DNA of 64,000 bases from Streptomyces macrolidinus. Its GTDB lineage: Bacteria > Actinomycetota > Actinomycetes > Streptomycetales > Streptomycetaceae. The position numbers and the translations under genes are program-made. Of the stretch, positions 1-7,252 are shown in pieces. The notes beneath the pieces are model-generated. The model saw only the letters and a program-made list of their open reading frames with translations, did not search any database and had not been told where the DNA came from. The DNA is taken from assembly GCF_023887685.1 (NCBI RefSeq), contig NZ_JAMWMR010000023.1, positions 55,927 to 119,926 on the forward strand, in the 5' to 3' direction. Every line of letters begins with the position of its first letter. Position 1 is the first letter of the stretch.

Positions 1-50
1 TGAGCCGTCCGAGTCGTCCGAGCCGTCTGGTGGTCAGGACGGCCCGGTGA

Positions 51-944
51 TCAGGACGGTGTGTTGTGCCGGGTGACCGTGTCGGCGAAGGCGCGGGCCG
101 ACGGGGACAGGGTGTCCCAGCGGCGCACGGCCCAACCGACCGCCAGCGGCGGCAGTTCGGGCACCGGGACGAACCGCAGCCCGGGGCGGTCCTGGGTGCG
201 CCAGCCGGGCAGGTCGGGCACGACCGCGTGGCCGACGCCGAGTTCGGCGAGCAGGATGGCGGTGTCCCAGTCGGCCACACTGGTGTCGGCGGCTGCCGCG
301 GATATACCCAACTCGGCGTAGCTGCTGTCGAGTTGGGTGCGTGAGGTGGAGCCCTCGGGGAGGCCGATGAGCCGCAGCCCGGCCAGGTCGGCCGCGTCGG
401 CCCGCTTCCGTCCGGCGAGTTCGTCGTCGGCGGGGACGGCGAGCACCCAGGGCAGATGGGCGACGGGGCGCTGCTCGACGCCGCGTACGGGCGCGCCGAG
501 GGTCACCCAGGCGAGGTCGATCTCGGGCTCCCGCAGCGCGTCGAAGCAGCTCCGGCTCGAGCTCCCGGTCCTGAACTCCAGGCTGACGCCGGGGTGTTCG
601 CGCCGGAACTCGGCCACCGCCGCGGCCATGAAGTGCCGCACGGTGACACTGCCGGTGGCGATCCGCACGACGCCGCCGTCGCCCCGGGCGATCTCCGCCA
701 GTCTGCGCAGGGCCAGGTCGAGCCCGGACATCCCCTCCTCGGCGGCTTGCTGGAGCACGCGCCCGGCGCGGGTGGGCACGACCCCGCGCGACTGCCGCTC
801 CACCAGGTCGACACCCACCTCCCGCTCCAGCCGCCGTACGTGCTGACTGACGGCCGACTGGGTACAGCCCAGCTCGCGGGCCACGGCGCTGAGGCTGCCG
901 GCCCGGCAGACGGCGACATAGACGCGGAGATCATCGAGGGTCAT
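51..944 (-). CDS. LysR-family transcriptional regulator
   Basis: 297-aa DNA-binding regulator. An N-terminal winged helix-turn-helix occupies about residues 1-60 (begins MTLDDLRVYVAV, with the typical GCTQSAVSQHVRRLE recognition region), followed by a LysR substrate-binding domain at about 88-290. The frame is open further upstream, but the Met at 944 is the canonical LysR beginning and the upstream part does not resemble the family. The gene reads off towards the left edge, so any target on that side is out of view. The effector and target genes cannot be read from the sequence. Family assignment is firm; the specific role is unknown. Confidence 0.9.
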   Translation of the reverse strand: MTLDDLRVYVAVCRAGSLSAVARELGCTQSAVSQHVRRLEREVGVDLVERQSRGVVPTRAGRVLQQAAEEGMSGLDLALRRLAEIARGDGGVVRIATGSVTVRHFMAAAVAEFRREHPGVSLEFRTGSSSRSCFDALREPEIDLAWVTLGAPVRGVEQRPVAHLPWVLAVPADDELAGRKRADAADLAGLRLIGLPEGSTSRTQLDSSYAELGISAAAADTSVADWDTAILLAELGVGHAVVPDLPGWRTQDRPGLRFVPVPELPPLAVGWAVRRWDTLSPSARAFADTVTRHNTPS

Positions 945-1052
945 GGTGATCAAGGTAGCCGCCGGGTGGGGCGGGGCGCCGGGATACGGCCGATCGAGTG
1001 AAGCGCACGGAGTGACTCGCATCGGAAAATCGAACAGACGTAGCATTGCCGC

Positions 1053-1403
1053 GTGGCTGCGACGTATGACTTCCCGAGTGATCTCCTCGCCGGTCAGGAG
1101 GAGCTGCATCAGGTCCGGGCCGAGCTTCTGGCCCTGCTGAAGCGGCTCCCCTGGTCGGTGGAGCCGCTGGACGGCTTCACCGACGACACCGGCTGGCGCA
1201 AGGTGGAGCGCCCCGCCTCCCCGGGCTGGACCGAGGACGAGCAGCGCGAGGTGGAGAAGCTCCGTCGGCGCGAGCGGGAGCTGGCGGTGTTCGTGTCCTG
1301 CCATCGCTTCTGGGCGGAGGTGACGACCGAGGACACGGTGGATGCGCGTATGCGCTTGAAGCACGTCCACCACGTCCACGAGGAGCCGTCGCCGGAGACA
1401 TGA
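1053..1403 (+). CDS. Conserved small hypothetical protein
   Basis: 116-aa soluble protein with a GTG start (reads VAATYDFPSDLLAGQEEL). It is rich in charged residues, with a predicted amphipathic helix around EDEQREVEKLRRRERELAVF and a His-rich stretch (KHVHHVHEE) near the end. It has no signal peptide, membrane segment or recognised domain. It is transcribed divergently from the LysR gene (108-bp gap). Base composition and codon use look like coding sequence of this genome. I do not recognise a function. The LysR gene next door could regulate it, but that is only positional. Confidence 0.65.
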   Translation: MAATYDFPSDLLAGQEELHQVRAELLALLKRLPWSVEPLDGFTDDTGWRKVERPASPGWTEDEQREVEKLRRRERELAVFVSCHRFWAEVTTEDTVDARMRLKHVHHVHEEPSPET

Positions 1404-1467
1404 CCGTGGCGAGCCGGAGACACCGTGGCGATCTCCGTTGTCATGTCCTCCCTTAGGGTTGCTGCCC

Positions 1468-2424
1468 ATGTGGCCAGGACAGCAGCCGCCCGGGGGCGAG
1501 CAGAACCCGCAGCACCAGAACCCCTATCAGCAGCCGGGGTACCAGCAACCCAACCCGTACCAGCAGCCGTATCCCCCTCAGACGCAGGGGCAGCCGCAGT
1601 GGGGTGCGCCGACGGGGGCGCCGCAGCCTCCGAGCGGCGGGGGCGGCGGGAACCGTACGAAGATCATCGCGATCGTCGCGGCCACGGCCGTGGTGGTGGC
1701 CGCGGGCGTCACCGGCTTCCTGCTCCTCGGCGGGGACGAGGACGCCAAGGCGTCGGCCGACGCGTCGCCGAGCGCGACGGCCTCCGCGTCCTCGTCGGAC
1801 GAGCCCTCGCGCGGTACGGAGTCCGACAAGCCGACCGTCCCGGGCTGGAAGGTCGTCGTCGTCCCCAAGCGGGGCATCGCCTACGACGTCCCGGCGGACT
1901 GGGAGGTGTCGTCCCCGGGCACCGCCGTCGGCTTCACGGACGACAAGACCGGCAAGCCCATCGCCTATATGTCAGGCATCGCCGAGTACCAGTCGAAGTG
2001 GTGCACGTCCGACGACGACATGGACGGCCGCACGGAGGACACGTCCCTGGCCATGACCGGCGCCAAGGGTGCCAAGGGCGCCAAGAACACCGACGAGGTG
2101 GCGGTGAACACCGTGGGCTGGTGGGTCTACGGCGCCTACACCCAGCCGGACAAGAAGAGCCTCCACATCGGCAAGGCCGAGCCCTACACGACCGCCACGG
2201 GGATCAAGGGCAGCATCGCCTGGGCCTGGTCGACCGACACGCCCCGGAAGGGCAAGTGCGAGACCGACGGCAAGGCCGTGTCCTTCGGCTTCAAGAACTC
2301 GGCCGGTGACTACGTGTCCTGGAACTTCCTCGGCGTCCAGGGGGTCGGCGAGGAGGTCCCCAAGGCCACCGTCATGAAGATCCTCAGCACGGTCCGGCTC
2401 CAGGGCGAACCGACGGCGTCGTAG
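1468..2424 (+). CDS. Membrane-anchored protein with Pro/Gln/Tyr-rich N-terminus
   Basis: 318-aa protein with ATG at 1468 (begins MWPGQQPPGG). An earlier in-frame ATG at 1438 is less likely because it adds ten residues unlike the rest. Residues 1-60 are a disordered Pro/Gln/Asn/Tyr-rich cytoplasmic tail with PYQQP repeats, followed by a Gly run and one transmembrane helix at about 66-88. After that comes an extracytoplasmic Ser/Thr/Ala-rich linker and a globular domain from about 135 to 318. This layout (disordered tail, one TM, exported domain) is very common in streptomycetes. The exported domain is unrecognised and contains two Cys. A hairpin terminator follows at 2472. Confidence 0.75.
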   Translation: MWPGQQPPGGEQNPQHQNPYQQPGYQQPNPYQQPYPPQTQGQPQWGAPTGAPQPPSGGGGGNRTKIIAIVAATAVVVAAGVTGFLLLGGDEDAKASADASPSATASASSSDEPSRGTESDKPTVPGWKVVVVPKRGIAYDVPADWEVSSPGTAVGFTDDKTGKPIAYMSGIAEYQSKWCTSDDDMDGRTEDTSLAMTGAKGAKGAKNTDEVAVNTVGWWVYGAYTQPDKKSLHIGKAEPYTTATGIKGSIAWAWSTDTPRKGKCETDGKAVSFGFKNSAGDYVSWNFLGVQGVGEEVPKATVMKILSTVRLQGEPTAS

Positions 2425-2471
2425 GACCGCGGGCCCGGACGACCGGGAACGACCGGGAACGACCAAGGCGG

Positions 2472-2507
2472 GTCCAGGCCTTCGGGTGTCCACTCGAAGA
2501 CCTGGAC
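2472..2507. terminator. Inverted-repeat terminator, copy 1 of a repeated module
   Basis: Two 17-base arms separated by only 2 bases, with two mismatched positions that can form wobble pairs on one or other strand. It lies 47 bp after the stop of the gene ending at 2424. The left arm contains a 20-base stretch (2474-2493) found again without change at 5002-5021. There is no T run, as usual for streptomycete terminators. Confidence 0.6.
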
Positions 2508-2639
2508 CTGAGTCATTCATTCACTTCGGCAGCCGGGGGAAGAGTACGTCCACTGTCCGTGCCGTACCGGTTTGAGCTGATCACGGAATGTAGCGTGCTG
2601 CCCGGTCCCGACCGGGGACCCTGTCGCAAGGAGCCGGGA

Positions 2640-3089
2640 ATGCTCAAGGGTTTCAAGAACTTCCTGATGCGCGGCGATGTCATCGTCGTAGCCGTGGGCC
2701 TCATCGTCGCCTTGGCCTTCAGCACCCTGATCAAGTCCTTCACCGATTCCGTGATCAACCCCATCATCGCGCGCGCTCAGGGCGGCCGTTCCGTCGGACT
2801 GGGCTGGCAACTCGGTCAAGCGGGCAACCGGGCCACGTTCCTCGACATCGGCTCCTTCATCTCCGCGCTCATCTACTTCCTCACCTTCATGGCCGTCGTC
2901 TACTTCCTCATCGTCGTGCCGTACAAGCACTATTCGGCACGGCGCGGCGTAACGGTCTTCGAAGAGCAGGGGCCCGTCAAGACCTGCCCTGCCTGCCTGT
3001 CCGAGGACCTGCCGGCCGCCGCGGTCAAATGCCGCCACTGCGGCACCGACGGCCAACAGCCGATGCCGACCGGGGCACCACGGCCCTGA
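2640..3089 (+). CDS. mscL: MscL-type mechanosensitive channel with C-terminal zinc ribbon
   Basis: 149-aa membrane protein. Residues 1-95 match MscL: the N-terminal amphipathic LKGFKNFLMRGDVIVVAVG, TM1 at about 15-32, a periplasmic loop and TM2 at about 72-93, ending in the PYK motif. MscL opens under high membrane tension to release solutes during hypo-osmotic shock. After TM2 the usual cytoplasmic helix bundle is replaced by a CPAC...CRHC zinc-ribbon motif (Cys 116, 119, 131, 134) and a Pro-rich tail. The ATG at 2640 follows a good ribosome site (AAGGAG). It converges on the 3097 gene with 7 bp between them. The channel fold is clear; a role for the ribbon in gating or partner binding is inference. 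Confidence 0.88.
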   Translation: MLKGFKNFLMRGDVIVVAVGLIVALAFSTLIKSFTDSVINPIIARAQGGRSVGLGWQLGQAGNRATFLDIGSFISALIYFLTFMAVVYFLIVVPYKHYSARRGVTVFEEQGPVKTCPACLSEDLPAAAVKCRHCGTDGQQPMPTGAPRP

Positions 3090-3096
3090 CCACTGC

Positions 3097-3522
3097 TCAG
3101 CCGTCGTCCTTGCAGCCCACCGCTGTCGGTACGTCGCGGCATCGCTGATCCTGGTACGACTGAAGCTCGACCCCGCCGAAGACGATGAGGCAGGTCAGGG
3201 CGGCCATGACAGCTTGGGTGACCACTGTCACCACGGCCCCGGCCCAGGCGGCTGCCGCGGCTGCCGCGGCTGCCGCGATGGCGAGGAGGCCGACTCCGCC
3301 GACAGCGGCCAGGTAGTTCCACAACGAGTCGGGCGGGACGGTCTTCGCGGAGTCGAGGTCGACCCCGGACAGGAACCAGAGCCCGAAGATCACCGCCAGG
3401 GCGATCAGTTCCAGGACCACGAGACCACACCCTGCTCCGATATCGGCACCCCGGTCCGTACGGCGCCGCTGTCCGGGGCCGGTGGTGGCGTCGAAGGCCG
3501 GAGGAGCGACGGGCAGGTCCAT
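3097..3522 (-). CDS. Small membrane protein, unknown function
   Basis: 141-aa protein starting at MDLPVAPPAF (ATG at 3522, GGGTGG upstream). An in-frame ATG at 3558 adds 12 residues but has no clear ribosome site. Three hydrophobic segments are visible, at about residues 36-56, 74-98 (including a run of ten Ala) and 102-120. The C-terminal tail carries two Cys (about 128 and 138) that could form a disulfide outside the cell. It lies 48 bp downstream of the 3571 membrane protein on the same strand, so the two are probably co-transcribed. No family recognised. Confidence 0.6.
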   Translation of the reverse strand: MDLPVAPPAFDATTGPGQRRRTDRGADIGAGCGLVVLELIALAVIFGLWFLSGVDLDSAKTVPPDSLWNYLAAVGGVGLLAIAAAAAAAAAAWAGAVVTVVTQAVMAALTCLIVFGGVELQSYQDQRCRDVPTAVGCKDDG

Positions 3523-3570
3523 ACGCGCCACCCTGCCCGCACCTGCGAGGAGACGCATGAGTACGGGTAC

Positions 3571-4809
3571 TCAGCTCCGCACCACAGAGGTCCCGTCCTC
3601 GGTCACGAGTGTCGCGAGGAGCGCGTAGTACTGCGAGGTACGGCTCTCGAAGTCCGTGCGCGCGGCCAGGCCGGCCGCCATGTCGTCCGGCATGCGCAGC
3701 AGGTCGACAGATGCCTGTGCGAACCTCTGGCGCGCCTCCCTCTGCTCGGCCTCGGCCAGCAGGGCGCGCAGCTCGATGACGGCGGCACGGGAGACAGCGC
3801 GAAGCTCCGGGCCCGCACGCAGCATGGAGCGGTATCCGGCGGCGGGTTCGGCGGCGGCGAGAAGCGGCTCCAGCTTCCCGGCGAGTACCTTGCCGCCCGT
3901 CGCGGCCCGGCGGGCCTCGGGGCCCGCCTCGATGAGCACCCGCAGCCCGGTGAGCAGGGCGATGGTCTGCGGCCCGTGGTCGTCGGGATCGATTCGCACC
4001 GGCGCCGTGGCCTCGATGTCCTTCAGGACACTGCGGGCAGCGGCGAACACCCGCTCGGCGGTGGGGCGTTCCACACCCCGGTGCCCCAACCCCAGTACCC
4101 CGGCGTCGAGTACGTCACCGACCGTCCGGACGCCTGCCGCCTCCACATCCCGCGCCGCGCGGCGACCCGCGCCCTTCCAGCGGAGTCGAGTGAGCGGTGT
4201 CCGGGCCAGTTCCGTGTCGATCTGTTCTCGGCGCACAGCGGTCCACGCCTCCTGTACGACGGCGACGACGCGCGCGTAGTCCCTCGTCACCAGATCCGCG
4301 GCCTCGTACAGCTTCCGGGCGCGGGCCACGGACCGCGGGCGCACCCCGTAGACCCGGGCGGTGGCGCGGACGTTCCCGCCGACCAGACCGATGGCGGTCA
4401 GGAGCAGCCCGATGACACCAAGGGCATCGGACAGGGCATAAGGGTTGTCCCCGGCGTCCTCGGTGTCCCCGTCCAGCGAGGACGGCTCCAACTCGCCCTT
4501 GTCCGGGCCTTCGGCGATGACGAAACCGGTCTCCCAGCCGTACCCGTTCTCCTCGTCGTAGTACGGCGCCTTGAGGAGCTGCGAGCGGTCAGGGTCGCAG
4601 TGGTACGCGGCCTCCCGCCGACGCCCGTTGCCGTCGAAGGGGTCCGTCCAGCGAACGGTGCACGTGCCGTCGGGCTTCTCGTCGATCACGGTGAGGTCGA
4701 TCTGTTGCGCGTCGGGATAGCCAGGCGTCAGTGCGTAGAGGGCGGCCGACCAAGCCACCAGCACCACGCCGAGCGTCACTACCCAGCGGAAGAACGGCCG
4801 ATGCCGCAT
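3571..4809 (-). CDS. Membrane protein with long cytoplasmic helical domain, unknown function
   Basis: 412-aa protein. TM1 is at about residues 8-28 and TM2 at about 128-146 (SDALGVIGLLLTAIGLVGG). Between them is an extracytoplasmic loop of about 100 residues with two Cys (CTVRW and YHCDP) likely to pair. The C-terminal 265 residues are Ala/Arg/Glu-rich and helical, and include a stretch resembling a short helix-hairpin-helix (AAGVRTVGDVLDAGVLGL). The layout of a sensor loop, a TM pair and a helical cytoplasmic domain suggests signalling or scaffolding, but this is only inference. It is probably the first gene of a two-gene unit with the one at 3097. Confidence 0.7.
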   Translation of the reverse strand: MRHRPFFRWVVTLGVVLVAWSAALYALTPGYPDAQQIDLTVIDEKPDGTCTVRWTDPFDGNGRRREAAYHCDPDRSQLLKAPYYDEENGYGWETGFVIAEGPDKGELEPSSLDGDTEDAGDNPYALSDALGVIGLLLTAIGLVGGNVRATARVYGVRPRSVARARKLYEAADLVTRDYARVVAVVQEAWTAVRREQIDTELARTPLTRLRWKGAGRRAARDVEAAGVRTVGDVLDAGVLGLGHRGVERPTAERVFAAARSVLKDIEATAPVRIDPDDHGPQTIALLTGLRVLIEAGPEARRAATGGKVLAGKLEPLLAAAEPAAGYRSMLRAGPELRAVSRAAVIELRALLAEAEQREARQRFAQASVDLLRMPDDMAAGLAARTDFESRTSQYYALLATLVTEDGTSVVRS

Positions 4810-5378
4810 ACGGATTCCCCCTCACGCCCTGCCCACCGCCCTCCCGCCGGCGCGCCGTGTCCCACCCCGCCCCACCCCGGCTGACGCACAGTCTCCGCGC
4901 TGCCGGACCACCCTTCAATGCCACATCCCTGCAGCCGTCCCCACCCTCGGCTTTCCGGATCCCGGCATCAACGCATCAGCGGGGGCGGGCGTGATCAAGG
5001 CCCAGGCCTTCGGGTGTCCACCCGCAGTCAGCCACGACCGCGGGTGCGCCGACCGACCAGGCGCGCGTGCTCGCTGCACCCTCACCGGCCCCGGCCACGC
5101 TTTCCCCGTCGTCGACCAGTGCGAGCCGCGACGGCCGGCCCATGACGATGGCGGGAGCTCTCAGCTTGGGAGGAAGGGCAGTCGTCGTCGGCGCCTGCGA
5201 CCTTCAAGGGTCGGCTTCGCCGACGGGCTGCAACATCCTCGGCTGTTGCAGCCGTCTGTAGCCGGAGACCTCGGACAACTCCCGTTCTGTGAAACGGCGT
5301 TGTCAGAGGCATGCCGTACGGTCCGTGCGTTGACCAGTTATCACTGGTCATTTCCATCTGCACGAAAGGGCAGCAGAC
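4810..5378. other. Gene-free interval with terminator-like module copy 2 and a palindrome
   Basis: No convincing gene in 569 bp. At 4993-5029 lies a copy of the module that also occurs at 6931-6967 (the first 13 bases are identical, the rest diverged), and 5002-5021 is identical to 2474-2493. At 5332-5349 a 7-bp perfect inverted repeat (GACCAGT/ACTGGTC, 4-bp spacer) overlaps a TTGACC hexamer at 5330. This could be an operator over the -35 region of the beta-propeller gene that starts at 5379. Confidence 0.5.
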
Positions 5379-6704
5379 TTGCGCACTCGAAGCCTCATAG
5401 CGCAGACAGCACTGGCGGCCGTGTTCGGCTCCGCCGCACTGATCGGCGGCACGGCTGTCCCGGCCGCCGCGGACAGCAGCATCGCACTTCCCAGTACCTC
5501 GTACCGGGACATCGTGGTCGACGACGTTCACGACCACGTCTTCATCAGCGACCCGGACGGCAGCAGCGTCGTCGTCACCGACTACGCGGGCCAGGTCGTG
5601 AAGCAGATCACCTCGGAGAACGGAGCCGCAGGACTCGCCGTATCGGCGGACTCCAGCACGGTGTACGTCGCGCTCCCGTCCGCCGACGCCATATCCGAGA
5701 TCGACACCAGGACGCTGGCGGAGACCGACCGCTACCAGACGGGCGCGGGCACATCGCCCCGGAGCCTGGCGCTGGCGGGCGGAAAGATCTGGTTTGGCTA
5801 TGCGGCTGACGGCCGCGGGGGGATCGGCTCGCTCGAGCTCTCCGGAGCCGACCCGGTCGTCACGCTGGGCCAGTCCACCGGCTGGTACTACGCGCCGACG
5901 CTCGCTTCCTCGCCGGCCGACCCGAACGTGTTGGTGGCGGGTCAGCAGGATCTCAGCCCGGCCACCCTCGCGATCTACGAGGTGGGTTCAAGCGGTCTGC
6001 AGCAGCAGGTGAAGCGCACGTTCTACGACAGCCCGGTCCTGTCCGACCTGAGTGATTTCGCCGTGACGCCCGACGGCCAGGACATCGTCGCGGCGTTCGG
6101 CTCCCCCTACCGCCACCAGGTCCTCAGCGCCACCGACCTGTCGGTGAAGGGCAGCTACCCCACCGACTCCTACCCCAATGGGGTGGCCATCGCCGCCGGC
6201 GGCACGGTTGCGGCAGGTGGGAACGGTTCCCTGATGTACGTCTTCCGCTCCGGCGCCAGCACCTCGCTGCGCACCTACTCCCCGGGCCGCCAGTTTCCCG
6301 CCGGACTTGCCTGGGCACCGGACGACAACCGGCTCTTCTCTGTGACCGGCGACTACCTCGGCGCCCATCCGACCCTGCATGTGCTGGTCGACGCGGGCAA
6401 GGCGGAGAGTTCCCTCACCCTTCAGGCACCGTCGACGGCCGTCAAGGCCAAGGAGCTGACCGTCACGGGCACCCTCAGCGCCAACGACCCGTTCGCGAGC
6501 GGTACCACCGTCGAGGTGACGCGCACCGACGCCAAGTCGCCGGGCGGCGTGTCCATCGGCGGCGCCGCCGTCGCGGCGGACGGGAGCTTCCAGTTCACCG
6601 ACCGGCCGCGCGAGGTCGGCCAGGTCACCTACACCGTCCGCTACTTGGGCGATGACCGGCACACCGCCGCGACCGCTCAGGCCACCATCGAGGTCACCAA
6701 GTAG
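5379..6704 (+). CDS. Secreted beta-propeller protein with C-terminal Ig-like domain
   Basis: 441-aa exported protein starting at TTG 5379, with a GAAAGGG ribosome site upstream. The signal peptide covers residues 1-29, with likely cleavage after PAAA. Residues 30-340 hold repeated short blocks of the YncE/YVTN type (for example DIVVDDVHDHVFISDPDGSS, VSADSSTVYVALPSADAISE, LAWAPDDNRLF), which fold as a seven-bladed propeller in known relatives. Residues 345-441 form one Ig-like domain (TVTGTLSANDPF...TYTVRYLGDD). Such proteins usually bind polymers or act in adhesion outside the cell; no catalytic site is visible. The gene lies between two copies of a repeated module and beside an integrase relic, so horizontal acquisition is possible. 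Confidence 0.8.
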   Translation: MRTRSLIAQTALAAVFGSAALIGGTAVPAAADSSIALPSTSYRDIVVDDVHDHVFISDPDGSSVVVTDYAGQVVKQITSENGAAGLAVSADSSTVYVALPSADAISEIDTRTLAETDRYQTGAGTSPRSLALAGGKIWFGYAADGRGGIGSLELSGADPVVTLGQSTGWYYAPTLASSPADPNVLVAGQQDLSPATLAIYEVGSSGLQQQVKRTFYDSPVLSDLSDFAVTPDGQDIVAAFGSPYRHQVLSATDLSVKGSYPTDSYPNGVAIAAGGTVAAGGNGSLMYVFRSGASTSLRTYSPGRQFPAGLAWAPDDNRLFSVTGDYLGAHPTLHVLVDAGKAESSLTLQAPSTAVKAKELTVTGTLSANDPFASGTTVEVTRTDAKSPGGVSIGGAAVAADGSFQFTDRPREVGQVTYTVRYLGDDRHTAATAQATIEVTK

Positions 6705-6781
6705 TACCTCCGCGGTACTCCGGTCCGAGGTCCCCGAGACGCCCAGGCGCCCCAAGACCTCGGACAGGGGTTTCAAGCTTT

Positions 6782-6955
6782 GCGAAATGGTCGACCACCG
6801 CCCTCGCCGCGACCGGCGGCGCCACCACGCGTGAGCTGATGCACCGCATGGGGCACTCGTCGGTGCGGGCCGCGCTGATCTACCAGCATCTCGTGAACGG
6901 CCGTGACCACCAGATTGAACGGCCGGGAACGATCAAGGCCCAGATTTTCGGGTAA
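6782..6955 (+). pseudogene. Tyrosine-recombinase (integrase) relic, C-terminal part
   Basis: One reading frame ending at the TAA at 6953-6955 reads ...ATTRELMHRMGHSSVRAALIYQHLVNGRD..., the hallmark C-terminal block of tyrosine integrases: the His of MGHSS and the catalytic Tyr of LIYQH are both present. About 300 residues that should precede it, including the catalytic Arg region, are missing, and there is no start codon. Its 3' end lies 40 bp from the 3' end of tRNA-Val, the classical arrangement for an element integrated into that tRNA. It is a degraded remnant. Confidence 0.8.
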
Positions 6956-6976
6956 CCACCCGCTGACCTGGGCCTT
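6935..6976. terminator. Hairpin between integrase relic and tRNA-Val, module copy 3
   Basis: A 9-bp perfect outer stem (AAGGCCCAG / CTGGGCCTT) encloses a second 5-bp stem (CGGGT / ACCCG). It overlaps the last codons of the integrase relic and lies just beyond the 3' end of tRNA-Val, so it could terminate transcription from either side. Its left half matches the module at 4993. Confidence 0.6.
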
Positions 6977-6995
6977 GTTCTCGTCCTGGGACTGG

Positions 6996-7067
6996 TGGGC
7001 GCGGACGGTTTCGAACCGCCGACATCCGCCTTGTAAGGGCGGCGCTCTACCGCTGAGCTACGCGCCC
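6996..7067 (-). tRNA. tRNA-Val (anticodon TAC)
   Basis: 72-nt cloverleaf on the minus strand. The acceptor stem is GGGCGCG / CGCGCCC with discriminator A. The D-arm contains AGCTCAGCGGTAGAGC, the anticodon arm is CCGCC-CTTACAA-GGCGG and the T-arm contains GGTTCGAAACC. The loop reads TAC, which decodes GUA valine. CCA is not encoded. It is intact. The integrase relic facing its 3' end marks it as a former integration target. Confidence 0.95.
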
Positions 7068-7119
7068 AGGATGAGTCGACAGACTACATGGCTCGGGTGT
7101 GTGTCATGCAAACCCGGCC

Positions 7120-7174
7120 CCGGTCCGCTCCCGGAGCGGGGGTTATCCCCACCCCGGGTCCGGGAGCGGGCCGG
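7120..7174. promoter_or_regulatory. Long GC-rich hairpin between tRNA-Val and the DUF4097 lipoprotein
   Basis: Two 16-base arms (7120-7135 and 7159-7174) with a single mismatch that can wobble-pair. The loop contains a smaller stem, GGGG-TTAT-CCCC. It lies 78 bp upstream of the lipoprotein start and 53 bp upstream of the tRNA 5' end, in the divergent intergenic region. It could be a transcription insulator or an mRNA leader structure; the sequence does not decide which. Confidence 0.5.
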
Positions 7175-7252
7175 ATTCTCTGCCTGGACCCCGGTCTCTA
7201 CGGTCGAAGGGCAGGGTTCGGCAGGGTGATCAGCTCTCTTGGGGGAAACGAC

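Noticed and set aside
4918..5809. Open frames 5' of and overlapping the beta-propeller gene
   Set aside because: No ribosome sites, Arg/Pro/His-rich translations typical of non-coding frames at high GC.
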